NCBI GenBank assembly: GCA_944384505.1
Contig: CALWTQ010000023.1
Span: 1 to 48,620, forward strand
DNA: 48,620 nt
Direction: 5' to 3'
Source: an uncultured Mediterraneibacter sp.
Lineage (GTDB): Bacteria > Bacillota > Clostridia > Lachnospirales > Lachnospiraceae
Shown here in pieces: positions 7,711-15,838 of the stretch (its first letter is position 1; every line of letters begins with the position of its first letter). Made by a program: the position numbers and the translations under genes. The notes under the pieces were generated by a model. It worked only from the letters and a program-made list of their open reading frames with translations, made no database searches and was not told the origin of the DNA.

Positions 7711-8340
7711 ATGACCGAATATGAAAAGCTGCACAGCGAAAAAATTTATTTCCCCGGAGATCCGGAAATCCTGAAGGAGCAGGCTGCCTGCCAGGAACGT
7801 CTCTACGACTATAACATGACCCGTCCTTCCGAAGGCGGGAAAAGATTTCAGCTGCTAAAAGAAATGTTTGCAGAATTAGGTGAGGGATGTTATATCGAGC
7901 CGCCTCTGCACTCGAATTTCGGCGGACATCATGTCCACTTCGGCAAAGGGATCTATGCGAACTACAACCTGACTCTGGTTGACGATACCCATATCTATGT
8001 GGGCGACTATACTATGATCGGCCCCAATGTAATCATCGCGACAGCCGGACACCCGATTCTGCCCGAACTGCGTGAGAAAGGGTATCAGTATAATATCCCC
8101 GTCCGGATCGGAAGAAACTGCTGGATCGGTGCGGGAGCCGTTCTCCTGCCCGGCGTAACCGTAGGGGACAATACCGTCATCGGCGCCGGAAGCATTGTGA
8201 CAAAGGATATCCCCGCCAATGTCGTTGCAGTCGGAAACCCGTGCCGGGTGCTCAGAGAGATCGGAGAGCACGACAGGAAATATTATTATAGAGACAGAGC
8301 AATAGAGCCTGAGATATTGCTGCAGGCTCAAAAAGACTGA
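7711..8340 (+). CDS. Sugar O-acetyltransferase (maltose/galactoside acetyltransferase family)
   Basis: It transfers acetyl from acetyl-CoA to a sugar hydroxyl, in the cytoplasm. The 209-residue protein has the N-terminal Mac domain (EKIYFPGDPEILKEQ), then left-handed beta-helix hexapeptide repeats (IGRNCWIGAGAVLLPGVTVG, DNTVIGAGSIVTKDIPANVV). The catalytic His is in IATAGHPI, and the C-terminal GNPCRVLREI is typical. LacA and Maa cannot be told apart by eye and no sugar operon adjoins, so no symbol is given. The ribosome-binding site is strong (AAAGGAGGAG). It converges on tex across a two-layer terminator. Confidence 0.93.
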   Translation: MTEYEKLHSEKIYFPGDPEILKEQAACQERLYDYNMTRPSEGGKRFQLLKEMFAELGEGCYIEPPLHSNFGGHHVHFGKGIYANYNLTLVDDTHIYVGDYTMIGPNVIIATAGHPILPELREKGYQYNIPVRIGRNCWIGAGAVLLPGVTVGDNTVIGAGSIVTKDIPANVVAVGNPCRVLREIGEHDRKYYYRDRAIEPEILLQAQKD

Positions 8341-8349
8341 AATTTATAA

Positions 8350-8432
8350 CAGTTCAGCCACAGGACTGTCCGTTAGAAAGAATCATGCCCGCATGATTTT
8401 TCAATCGGAGGATTAATCCTATGGCTGAACTG
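8350..8432. terminator. Bidirectional nested terminator between acetyltransferase gene and tex
   Basis: An inner hairpin, AATCATGC/GCATGATT followed by T-residues (8381-8402), is enclosed by a perfect 11-bp inverted repeat, CAGTTCAGCCA (8350-8360) and TGGCTGAACTG (8422-8432). The spacer between the convergent genes is almost wholly palindromic. Confidence 0.75.
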
Positions 8433-8438
8433 CTGCTT

Positions 8439-10595
8439 TTACTGAATCCCCCGCATTGTAAGCTGGATTCTCTTCTTCTTCAGGTCTACGCTCATGACTT
8501 TCACATCCACAATATCCCCCACGCTCACTGCCTCCAGCGGGTGCTTAATATACCGGTCCGTGATCTGGGAAATATGGACCAGTCCGTCCTGATGCACGCC
8601 AATATCCACAAACACGCCGAAGTCGATCACATTTCTCACGGTTCCTTTAAGAATCATTCCCTCTTTTAAGTCCTTCATCTCCAGAACATCTGTGCGCAGG
8701 ATCGGCTTAGGCATCTCATCCCTGGGGTCTCTTCCCGGTTTCTCCAGCTCTCCCACGATGTCTCTTAAAGTGATCTCTCCGGTTCCAAGTTCTTCTGAAA
8801 GCTTTTTATAATCCCTGATCGTAAGGGAAAGGCCGGTCAGGTTATGAGCCGCAACGTCTTCAGGAGTATACCCCTGCTTTTTCAACAGCTTTTCGGCAGC
8901 TTCGTAAGACTCAGGATGCACCCCGGTAGAATCCAGCGGATTTTTCCCTCCCTGGATCCTCATAAATCCCGCGCACTGCTCGAATGCCTTCGGCCCAAGC
9001 TTCGGCACCTTCAGAAGCTCTCTCCTGTCTGTGAAACGTCCGTTTTCCTCCCGATACGTAACGATATTTTTCGCAATCGTACTGCTGATCCCTGATATAT
9101 ACGACAGAAGCGGCGCTGAAGCCGTATTCAGGTCCACTCCCACCTTATTCACACAGTCTTCTACCACTCCGGTCAGGGATTCTCCCAGCTTCTTCTGGTT
9201 CATGTCGTGCTGGTACTGGCCAACACCGATAGATTTCGGATCGATCTTCACCAGCTCCGCCAGCGGATCCTGGAGACGCCTGGCAATGGACGCCGCGCTC
9301 CTCTGTCCCACATCAAACTTCGGAAATTCCTCGCTTGCCAGCTTGCTGGCAGAGTAGACAGACGCTCCGGCTTCATTTACAATCACATACTGTACCTTCT
9401 GATCCGGAATCTCTTTTAAAAGTTCAACAATAAACTGCTCAGACTCCCTGGAGGCCGTTCCGTTCCCCAGAGAGATCAGGGAGATGTTGTACTTTGGAAT
9501 AATCTTTTTCAACAAGTCTTTACTTGCCTTGATCTTCTGCGGGGTTGTGGGCGCTGTCGGGTAGATCACTGTAGTGCCGATTACCTTTCCTGTAGGATCC
9601 ACCACCGCCAGCTTACACCCGGTCCGGAACGCGGGGTCCCAGCCAAGCACCACCTTTCCCGCAATCGGCGGCTGCATGAGCAGCTGGTGCAGGTTCTTTC
9701 CAAACACTTCTATCGCTCCGTCTTCCGCCTTCTCCGTCAGTTCACTGCGGATCTCCCGCTCTATGGCCGGCTGGATCAGACGGTGATAGCTGTCTTCCAC
9801 TGTTTCTTTTAATACCGGATCTGTGAAAGGATTCTCCCCCCGGATCGTCTTCCGCTCCAGATAGCGGAGAATCTCATCCTCCGGCGCCTCGATCTTCACA
9901 GTCAGAAACTTCTCCTTCTCTCCCCGGTTCAGCGCGAGGATTCTGTGTCCCGCCAGCTTCTGTATCGGTTCCTCGAACTCATAATACATCTCATAGACCG
10001 ATTCCGCTTTCGGATCCTTCGCAGAAGAGATCAGAAGCCCTTTTCTCATGGTAGTCTTCCGGATCCATGTCCGGTAATCAGCATTGTCAGAAACCGACTC
10101 CGCAATGATGTCCTTCGCCCCCTGTATAGCTTCCTCCGCGGTCCTGACCTCTTTTTCCTCTGAAATATATTCAGCCGCAGTCTCCTCAAGCGGCGCCTCT
10201 GCCTTCTGCAGCATGATATATGCCGCCAGCGGCTCCAGCCCCTTCTCTTTGGCGATCGTCGCTCTTGTCCGGCGTTTCGGGCGGTAAGGGCGATACAGAT
10301 CCTCCACAGTTACCAGGGTCTCTGCTGCCATGATCTGATTTTTCAGCTCTTCTGTCAGTTTTCCCTGTTCCTCGATACTGGAGAGCACCTGTTCCTTCTT
10401 CTCCTCCAGATTCCTGAGATATGTCAGACGCTCATGCAGCTTTCTCAGCTGCTCATCGTTCAGAGAACCGGTTACTTCTTTCCTATAACGGGAAATAAAC
10501 GGAATCGTATTCCCCTCATCGATCAGTTTTACCGCCGCGTCAATCTGCCAGCGCTTCACATCAAGTTCTTCAGTTAGTTTCTGATTAATATCCAT
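8439..10595 (-). CDS. tex: Tex-family RNA-binding transcription accessory protein
   Basis: Tex proteins are nucleic-acid-binding homologues of eukaryotic Spt6, thought to act in transcription. The 718 residues show the expected order: an N-terminal helical domain (ISRYRKEVTGSLND), a YqgF/RNase H-like domain around 320-450 (GWDPAFRTGCKLAVVD), a helix-hairpin-helix region (TASAPLLSYISGIS, LLKVPKLGPKAFEQCAGF) and a C-terminal S1 domain (LKGTVRNVIDFGVFVDIG) ending at the stop. The length is normal and the gene complete. It is a single-gene transcript that converges on the acetyltransferase gene. Confidence 0.96.
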   Translation of the reverse strand: MDINQKLTEELDVKRWQIDAAVKLIDEGNTIPFISRYRKEVTGSLNDEQLRKLHERLTYLRNLEEKKEQVLSSIEEQGKLTEELKNQIMAAETLVTVEDLYRPYRPKRRTRATIAKEKGLEPLAAYIMLQKAEAPLEETAAEYISEEKEVRTAEEAIQGAKDIIAESVSDNADYRTWIRKTTMRKGLLISSAKDPKAESVYEMYYEFEEPIQKLAGHRILALNRGEKEKFLTVKIEAPEDEILRYLERKTIRGENPFTDPVLKETVEDSYHRLIQPAIEREIRSELTEKAEDGAIEVFGKNLHQLLMQPPIAGKVVLGWDPAFRTGCKLAVVDPTGKVIGTTVIYPTAPTTPQKIKASKDLLKKIIPKYNISLISLGNGTASRESEQFIVELLKEIPDQKVQYVIVNEAGASVYSASKLASEEFPKFDVGQRSAASIARRLQDPLAELVKIDPKSIGVGQYQHDMNQKKLGESLTGVVEDCVNKVGVDLNTASAPLLSYISGISSTIAKNIVTYREENGRFTDRRELLKVPKLGPKAFEQCAGFMRIQGGKNPLDSTGVHPESYEAAEKLLKKQGYTPEDVAAHNLTGLSLTIRDYKKLSEELGTGEITLRDIVGELEKPGRDPRDEMPKPILRTDVLEMKDLKEGMILKGTVRNVIDFGVFVDIGVHQDGLVHISQITDRYIKHPLEAVSVGDIVDVKVMSVDLKKKRIQLTMRGIQ

Positions 10596-10904
10596 GGTGT
10601 ATATTTCCTCTCATTTATTCTTGCAGTATAAATTTCACTGCCTCTTTTTCCCATTTATTTTCCTACCTATCTTACCACGTTCTTTCTGAGGAAAAAAGTA
10701 TATTTCGCGGTCTGATTCGCGACGGCTGTGAAATAGTAACGCTTCATATAAAAATCGGCCTGAAAATAACAGTTCAGCGCTTGACATCTTACCGCAGCCT
10801 GTTCAAAATATCAATAGCGCTGTCGAAACCTCATTCTAGCGCGAATGAAAATGACCGTCCCGCAGCAGATGTCTTTTGCGGGAATAAAATCACAGGAGCA
10901 TCCA
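10596..10904. other. Divergent intergenic region between tex and the pseudouridine synthase
   Basis: These 309 bases hold no convincing gene. A possible rightward promoter is TTGACA at 10781-10786 with a poor CAAAAT -10 box at 10804-10809. A small hairpin CCCGCA...TGCGGG lies at 10859-10882, just before the AGGAG of the pseudouridine synthase gene, and could affect its translation. A short in-frame extension (from 10845) overlaps this hairpin and is not favoured as the start. Confidence 0.5.
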
Positions 10905-11798
10905 ATGAACCGAACGATTACTTATCAGATCACTCCCACCGACGAAGGCCTTCGTATCGAGCAGTACCTGCGCCGGCGCGGCTACTCACATCAGAACCTC
11001 ACGCAGCTGAAAAAGATGCCGGAAAGCATTCTTCTGAACAGGAACTGGAGCTACATGCGGACTCCGCTCAAAAGCGGAGATATTCTCATTGTTCATATTC
11101 AGGAGAGGGACTCCTCCCCTAATATTCCGCCGGTTAAGCTTCCTCTGAATATCATATACGAAGACGAAGATATTCTCGTGGTCAATAAGCCCGCCGGAAT
11201 GCCGGTTCACCCTTCCCTTAACAATTACAGGAACTCCCTCGCGAATGCACTGATGTACTATTATGAGCAGCAGGGGAAACCGTTCGTCTTCCGCTGTACC
11301 AACCGGCTGGACCGTGACACCTCCGGCCTGACTGTAGTCGCGAAACATATGGTAAGTTCAGCGATCCTGTCCGCCATGACCGCCCGGCATGAGATCACCC
11401 GGGAATATCTGGCTGTTGTCCGCGGCTCCATTATTCCTCCGTCAGGGACCATCGACGTGCCCATCGGAAGGGCGGGAACATCCCTGATCGAAAGGAAAGC
11501 AGACTTTGAACACGGCGAACGAGCGGTTACTCATTATCAGGTGAGGGAAGAGAAAAACGGTTGCGCCCTTGTCTCCCTCATTTTGGAGACAGGGCGCACC
11601 CACCAGATCCGTGTGCATATGAAGCACATCGGTCATCCTCTGCTCGGAGATTATCTGTATAATCCGGATATGGAACTAATCCGCCGTCAGGCCCTCCACT
11701 CTCACCGGCTGAAATTTGCCCATCCTGTAACCGGCGCCCGGATGGAATTTACCGCCGGACTTCCAGAAGATTTTTCCGTCTTTGAATTTTCCGTTTAG
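10905..11798 (+). CDS. RluA-family pseudouridine synthase
   Basis: It isomerises uridine to pseudouridine in rRNA or tRNA. The N-terminal part resembles an S4-like RNA-binding segment (GLRIEQYLRRRGYSHQNLTQ). The catalytic motif NRLDRDTSGL contains the invariant Asp, and TGRTHQIRVHMKHIGHPLLGD is the usual C-terminal signature. The start is set at ATG 10905 because AGGAG stands eight bases upstream; this gives 297 residues, normal for the family. The exact target (RluC-, RluD- or TruC-like) cannot be decided from sequence. Confidence 0.93.
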   Translation: MNRTITYQITPTDEGLRIEQYLRRRGYSHQNLTQLKKMPESILLNRNWSYMRTPLKSGDILIVHIQERDSSPNIPPVKLPLNIIYEDEDILVVNKPAGMPVHPSLNNYRNSLANALMYYYEQQGKPFVFRCTNRLDRDTSGLTVVAKHMVSSAILSAMTARHEITREYLAVVRGSIIPPSGTIDVPIGRAGTSLIERKADFEHGERAVTHYQVREEKNGCALVSLILETGRTHQIRVHMKHIGHPLLGDYLYNPDMELIRRQALHSHRLKFAHPVTGARMEFTAGLPEDFSVFEFSV

Positions 11799-11835
11799 CC
11801 GCCCTCCTGACCTTCCGGCGGCTGAAAACGGCTTT
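11797..11835 (+). terminator. Terminator after the pseudouridine synthase gene
   Basis: AGCCGCC (11797-11803) and GGCGGCT (11817-11823) form a GC-rich stem that starts inside the stop codon. The T-stretch that follows is interrupted, so efficiency is uncertain. Confidence 0.5.
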
Positions 11836-11875
11836 TGCCTTATTTATATGTGCCGGGCAGAACGCCGAATTAATG

Positions 11876-12568
11876 CTACAGAGAATTCTTTTCCCGCATA
11901 CCCTGTGCCTGCAGCGAAAAAACATCGCGGCAGAGTATGTCTCTTTTCCTTTCATCCATATCAATAAACTTACATCCGTACCTGTAGCAGACACGCCCCT
12001 CTTCATCTGTGTCCGGCCTGTCTTTGCGGACGATCTCAGCCCTGAAAGAATGTGAGAATCCGTCTTTGACAATCTGAAATCCTGAAAAAATCAGGATCTC
12101 GCCTACATTATAGTCTTCTGTCAGTTGAATGCCCGCCCCTGTCAGACTGATATTGAACAGCCGGCACCAGACACCGGCCGGATTGCTTTCACGCTTTATC
12201 TGTCCTTCTATATCAACAGACAGCCGGAAATTCATCCGGTCTTCCGTAAAATAATCAATTTTTTCGGGCATTATGTCCCAGTAAGTTCTTTCACAGTGAA
12301 CCGCGGTACCATACAGCAGAACTATTTCCTGCTGTGAAGAGGATAATTTTATCTGGATCTTGATCCGGACGCCGGCGCCGGTTCCCGCTGGCGTCGTCTC
12401 TCCCCTGCGAAGATCAATCCTCAGAGTGTCGGAATCCGGATCGTACTGCCTTGTGATGCCAGGAAACAAAAATATATTGTCCAAAGTCATAACCTCACAC
12501 CTAAGATCCGAATGCTCTGAGAAAAAAGTCCGTACATCCTTTACAAATTCGTCTGTTTTACTGGTCAT
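11876..12568 (-). CDS. PilZ-domain c-di-GMP-binding protein (YcgR-like architecture)
   Basis: PilZ domains bind cyclic di-GMP and change motility, adhesion or polysaccharide output. Both binding motifs are intact: RxxxR in EDRMNFRLSV and (D/N)xSxxG in FNISLTGAGIQL, followed by beta strands ending near GCKFIDMDERKRDIL. The ~100-residue N-terminal region (VMTLDNIFLFPGITRQYDPD) is beta-rich like the YcgR N domain. The start is set at ATG 12568; a GTG 12 bases upstream would be embedded in the ribosome-binding site GGGAGTG. It is 230 residues and has no flagellar or cyclase gene beside it. Whether the cell swims cannot be judged here. Confidence 0.85.
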   Translation of the reverse strand: MTSKTDEFVKDVRTFFSEHSDLRCEVMTLDNIFLFPGITRQYDPDSDTLRIDLRRGETTPAGTGAGVRIKIQIKLSSSQQEIVLLYGTAVHCERTYWDIMPEKIDYFTEDRMNFRLSVDIEGQIKRESNPAGVWCRLFNISLTGAGIQLTEDYNVGEILIFSGFQIVKDGFSHSFRAEIVRKDRPDTDEEGRVCYRYGCKFIDMDERKRDILCRDVFSLQAQGMREKNSL

Positions 12569-12735
12569 TTTGAATATCACTCCCTCTCAATTATATAGAT
12601 TGACGTTCGGGCGGTCCGCCGGACTTGCCCCTGCAAACCTGCCATAATAAATAAATGCAGTTCATATTATATATCGTCAAAAACAGAACAAAATTTTAGG
12701 ATTCCGGTGATATAGCGCATCCCATGTGATGGTTA

Positions 12736-13495
12736 CAGCTATAAAGTTCACTAACTTCCGGATGCGAAACGTCCGAAAACAGAGTCGATTCTCAAAGCGT
12801 ATTCTGCGGGGATGGAGGACGGCTCAGGGCTTCGCTCCAGGGGATAAGGGAAACTAAGAAGTTCCGGCTGCGGATTAGATGCAAGGACAGGAGGGGAGCA
12901 ACTCACTTCGCTCAGACAATCTCCCCTCCTGCCCTAACATCCGCAGCCGCAATTTCAAGTTTCCCTAATCCCCTTCCGAAGGCGCCCGTCGCCATCCTCC
13001 ATCCCCGCAGAATTTTTCTCGAAATGGGGCTGTTTTCTGGGCTTTTCAAGCCGGGAGTCAGTGAATATATAGCTGCTACGAGAAGCAGGCGCGGCCGGAA
13101 GACTTTCGTAATGGAAAGCCTACAAGCCGCGCCGGTTGTGCGTTTCAGCCTGTTTAGGGCAGTAACACTTCCGTCTGGGAATGCGCAGGAAGCGGAGCGG
13201 ACGGTTTGAGTAAACTTTCTGGGGAAGGGGACAGCCGGGAGATGTGACTTTGGAGGAATCCGCTGAAAATCTTGAGGGCGGAGAGATGTTGTTAAGCGGC
13301 GCGCAGGGATTGTCTGAGCGAAGCGAGTTGCCCGGAGCGCCGATTTGCCCTTAAACATCTCTTCGGCCTGTTAGATTTTCCGGATTCTGGAACGGAACAT
13401 CGCACGGCTGTCCCCTTTCACAGAATACGTATCGCAAACCATCCGCTCCGCTTCCGGACGTGAGTCACAGGAAATATTAGTGCGCTAAATAGCTG
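12736..13495 (+). repeat. Structured hairpin element, copy 3 (complete, ~760 bp, with extra arm)
   Basis: It has the same ends as copy 2: CAGCTATAAAG at the left (12736) and CTAAATAGCTG at the right (13485-13495). The left basal stem is 12736-12752 with AGTGAATATATAGCTG at 13060-13075, and the 18-bp stem is 12801-12818 with 12996-13013. In the right domain GGGGACAGCCG (13227-13237) pairs exactly with CGGCTGTCCCC (13405-13415). The equivalent stem in copy 1 reads CGTGTG/CACACG, so pairing is kept while sequence differs. The loop that is 13 bases in copy 2 is 177 bases here and holds another hairpin. The element ends 27 bases before the -35 box of the tRNA-Arg promoter. Confidence 0.9.
12819..12995. 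repeat. Extra nested hairpin arm inside element copy 3
   Basis: It replaces a 13-base loop of copy 2. Its stems are 12840-12855 with 12958-12973 (15 of 16 paired), GGCTGCGGAT (12866-12875) with ATCCGCAGCC (12939-12948), and AGGAGGGGAG (12889-12898) with CTCCCCTCCT (12921-12930). Its apical loop (CAACTCACTTCGCTCAGACA) is the inverted counterpart of the apical loop of the element's right domain (around 13308-13332), so the arm looks like a duplicated, inverted hairpin of the same family. Confidence 0.75.
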
Positions 13496-13522
13496 AACTG
13501 CCAATATTTTTTGAAAAATTTC

Positions 13523-13551
13523 TTGACAGATCTTTGTTATAAGTGTATAAT
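13523..13551 (+). promoter_or_regulatory. Consensus sigma-A promoter of tRNA-Arg
   Basis: TTGACA (13523-13528) and TATAAT (13546-13551) are both perfect and separated by exactly 17 bases. The tRNA begins 35 bases after the -10 box. This is as expected for a strong constitutive stable-RNA promoter. Confidence 0.9.
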
Positions 13552-13585
13552 TATTTTTGCTGTTGGACGAGACAGTTTTTATTAT

Positions 13586-13659
13586 GTGCGATTAGCTCAG
13601 CTGGATAGAGCGTCTGGCTACGGACCAGAAGGTCGGGAGTTCGAATCTTCTATCGCACG
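13586..13659 (+). tRNA. tRNA-Arg (anticodon ACG)
   Basis: This 74-base cloverleaf has acceptor GTGCGAT/ATCGCAC with discriminator G, D arm TAGCTCAGCTGGATAGAG, anticodon stem TCTGG/CCAGA with loop CTACGGA (anticodon ACG, expected to be edited to ICG) and T arm TCGGGAGTTCGAATCTTCT. No CCA is encoded. Confidence 0.96.
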
Positions 13660-13667
13660 TAGAGAAA

Positions 13668-13702
13668 AGAGATGCCGAATAAGTATTCAGCATCTCTTTT
13701 TG
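13668..13702. terminator. Bidirectional terminator between tRNA-Arg and the DUF6282 operon
   Basis: AGAGATGC and GCATCTCT form a stem extended by AATA/TATT-type pairs, with T-runs on both strands. It serves the rightward tRNA and the leftward four-gene operon. Confidence 0.85.
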
Positions 13703-13723
13703 TTTTCAGCAGATCCGGTTTCT

Positions 13724-14563
13724 TTATGAAATTCCCAGTAGTTTTGCCGGATTCAGCTTTGTCATCAGATCAATCTCCTCTTTTGTAATCCCATGTTCCA
13801 GCATATAATTGATATACTCTGTAAATCCTTCACTCCATCCGCAGTTTCCGGGCTGTCCCAAATCGGTAGCCATTATTGAGGTATCTGCACCTAATGCTTT
13901 TATATCAGCGATGTTCCGGTCAAAATGCTTTTCAAACACTTTGCTTTCAGGCAGGCGGCTTCCCCCATAATTTCTCTCCAGATAAACGCCATATGAAAGC
14001 AGTTCCCGCTGCGCGTCCAGAGGCATGGAGATCCGATATAAAGTGGGATGATTTACCAGAATCCGGTTTACCCCCAGTTCTTTTGCCCGCTTTACGACAA
14101 TGATCTGCTCCTGCCACGCCAGATGTCCGGTCGCCATTACCATATCATTCTCGGCAATTACTGAAAGCACCTCATCCATGGCCGGCACCGTACGTCCGTC
14201 CTTTGTACATTCCACTCCGCCGGAACGCCCTGCCCCTTTACGTTCATGCACTGAATCCAGGGTTGGCAGCCAGACGATCTTTCCTCCAAGCGCCGCCACA
14301 GCACGGACTGCGTCAGGATTGAGCCCGCCAGTCTCCTTATTCAGGGCAATTCCACCCCAGATCTTCAGTCCCGGGAATTTTTTCTGTACCAGCTGAGCGC
14401 GCGAGGCAGTTTCAAAAATATGTGTCTTTATCACAATTCCTCCCGCGCCGCAGGCGGCCGCTTCTTCTGCCAGCTCATACTCGTCGAATTTACGCGTTTT
14501 ATATGCCTCCGGCCCTGTATGCACATGGATATCGATGACTCCCTTTAAAACTTCCTTATTCAC
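13724..14563 (-). CDS. DUF6282-type protein, amidohydrolase/PHP-like
   Basis: The function is not established. The protein starts with GVIDIHVHTGPEAY, an HxH metal-binding motif typical of TIM-barrel metal-dependent hydrolases. Other candidate ligands are IKTHIFET, ATGHLAW, VNHPTL and ATDLGQPGNCGW, in an order like that of amidohydrolases, so a hydrolase or lyase acting on a carboxylic acid or lactone is plausible. The start is GTG at 14563 with AGGGAGG seven bases upstream; the nearby ATG is out of frame and followed at once by TGA. It is 279 residues and the last gene of the LysR-linked operon. Confidence 0.8.
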   Translation of the reverse strand: MNKEVLKGVIDIHVHTGPEAYKTRKFDEYELAEEAAACGAGGIVIKTHIFETASRAQLVQKKFPGLKIWGGIALNKETGGLNPDAVRAVAALGGKIVWLPTLDSVHERKGAGRSGGVECTKDGRTVPAMDEVLSVIAENDMVMATGHLAWQEQIIVVKRAKELGVNRILVNHPTLYRISMPLDAQRELLSYGVYLERNYGGSRLPESKVFEKHFDRNIADIKALGADTSIMATDLGQPGNCGWSEGFTEYINYMLEHGITKEEIDLMTKLNPAKLLGIS

Positions 14564-14575
14564 ATGAACACCTCC

Positions 14576-15838
14576 CTAAAACGGCCATACCATCGGTACT
14601 AATATCAGTGCCAGCAGCGTATTAATAATTGTAATCGGAAGTCCGACCTTTGCGTAATCGAGGAATTTATATTTCCCCGGGCCATAGACAACTGTAAACG
14701 CCTGTGCTCCTACAGGAGTCATGAAGGAAGCATTTGCCGCGATAATGACAATGATTCCCATAGTCTTCGGGTTGCATCCAATGCCACCGGCAATCGCGAT
14801 CGCAATCGGCATCATAAGAGTTGCTGTTGATACATTGGAAAGGAAGTTCGTAACCAGAGTCACTACTACAACAATAACCAGAGTGATCAGATACGGGCTT
14901 GCACTTTCGCCAAGAATATTCACAACCCACTGGCCAATCAGGTCACTTCCGCCTGTACTGGAAACAGCGTTTCCTACCGCAAGCATGGCTCCGCAGATCA
15001 GAATAGTTGACCAGTCGATAGAGGCATATGCGTCTTTTTCTGAAATGCAGCCCGTCAGCACCAGGATCAGGGCTCCAAGTGACGATATAAAATAAAGCGG
15101 CAGCCCGAACGGCTGATACGCCATAAATATAATCACAAGCGCAAAGATGATTCCACAGATCCACTGCTTTACTATACTTGTCTCTGCTTCTTCTTTCTCA
15201 TAAATTTCCATATTGGAGAAGTCAAATCCATTATCAGGGATCAGCTTCTGCCCGAAGAAGGCAATATACAGGATAGAGAGTACGGACAGCGGAATTCCTA
15301 CCCACGCCAGTTCTATAAAGTTCACACCCTCTACGCCCGCCGCTTCCATAATACCGTTGGCGGTTACTGAACTTGCGGCTCCGACCAGTGTAATAATTCC
15401 GCCCACTCCCGCTCCATAGGCCAAAGGCATAAGGCCCCGGGATGGTGAGACTTTCGCGTCCTTGCACATTTTCAGAACAATAGGCATCAATGTGACAACC
15501 ACGCCCACATTATTCAGCACAGAAGAGATCAGCGCGGCAACAAGTGTTACAGCTACCATGATCCCCCTCTCAGAAGTCCCTGTAAACTTCAGGAAAAACC
15601 GCGCGATTTTCGCGGCGAGTCCTGTGTGAAACAGTGCACCCCCGACGATCATCATGCTCATCAGAAGTACGGCGGATGTGCCTCCCAGTTCAGAGAATAC
15701 ATCTCCATAGCCGATCATTCCCAACAGGGCGCAGATAATAGCGGCCGTTATCGCCACCACCGCCGGCGGAATTTTGTCTATTGCATAAACAATTGCCAAA
15801 ACAACAATTATAAGCAAAGAGCCTACTGCTGGTGTCAT
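14576..15838 (-). CDS. SLC13-type anion/dicarboxylate permease
   Basis: This 420-residue integral membrane protein has about ten to twelve hydrophobic segments. The paired re-entrant signatures of the divalent anion:Na+ symporter / ion-transporter superfamily are seen as SSVLNNVGVVVTLMPIVLK in the first half and TNFLSNVSTATLMMPIAIA in the second. Family members carry succinate, citrate, tartrate, sulfate and similar anions. The start codon overlaps the stop of the RraA-like gene (ATGA). Its place between acid-metabolising enzymes suggests that it imports the operon's substrate. Confidence 0.88.
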   Translation of the reverse strand: MTPAVGSLLIIVVLAIVYAIDKIPPAVVAITAAIICALLGMIGYGDVFSELGGTSAVLLMSMMIVGGALFHTGLAAKIARFFLKFTGTSERGIMVAVTLVAALISSVLNNVGVVVTLMPIVLKMCKDAKVSPSRGLMPLAYGAGVGGIITLVGAASSVTANGIMEAAGVEGVNFIELAWVGIPLSVLSILYIAFFGQKLIPDNGFDFSNMEIYEKEEAETSIVKQWICGIIFALVIIFMAYQPFGLPLYFISSLGALILVLTGCISEKDAYASIDWSTILICGAMLAVGNAVSSTGGSDLIGQWVVNILGESASPYLITLVIVVVVTLVTNFLSNVSTATLMMPIAIAIAGGIGCNPKTMGIIVIIAANASFMTPVGAQAFTVVYGPGKYKFLDYAKVGLPITIINTLLALILVPMVWPF

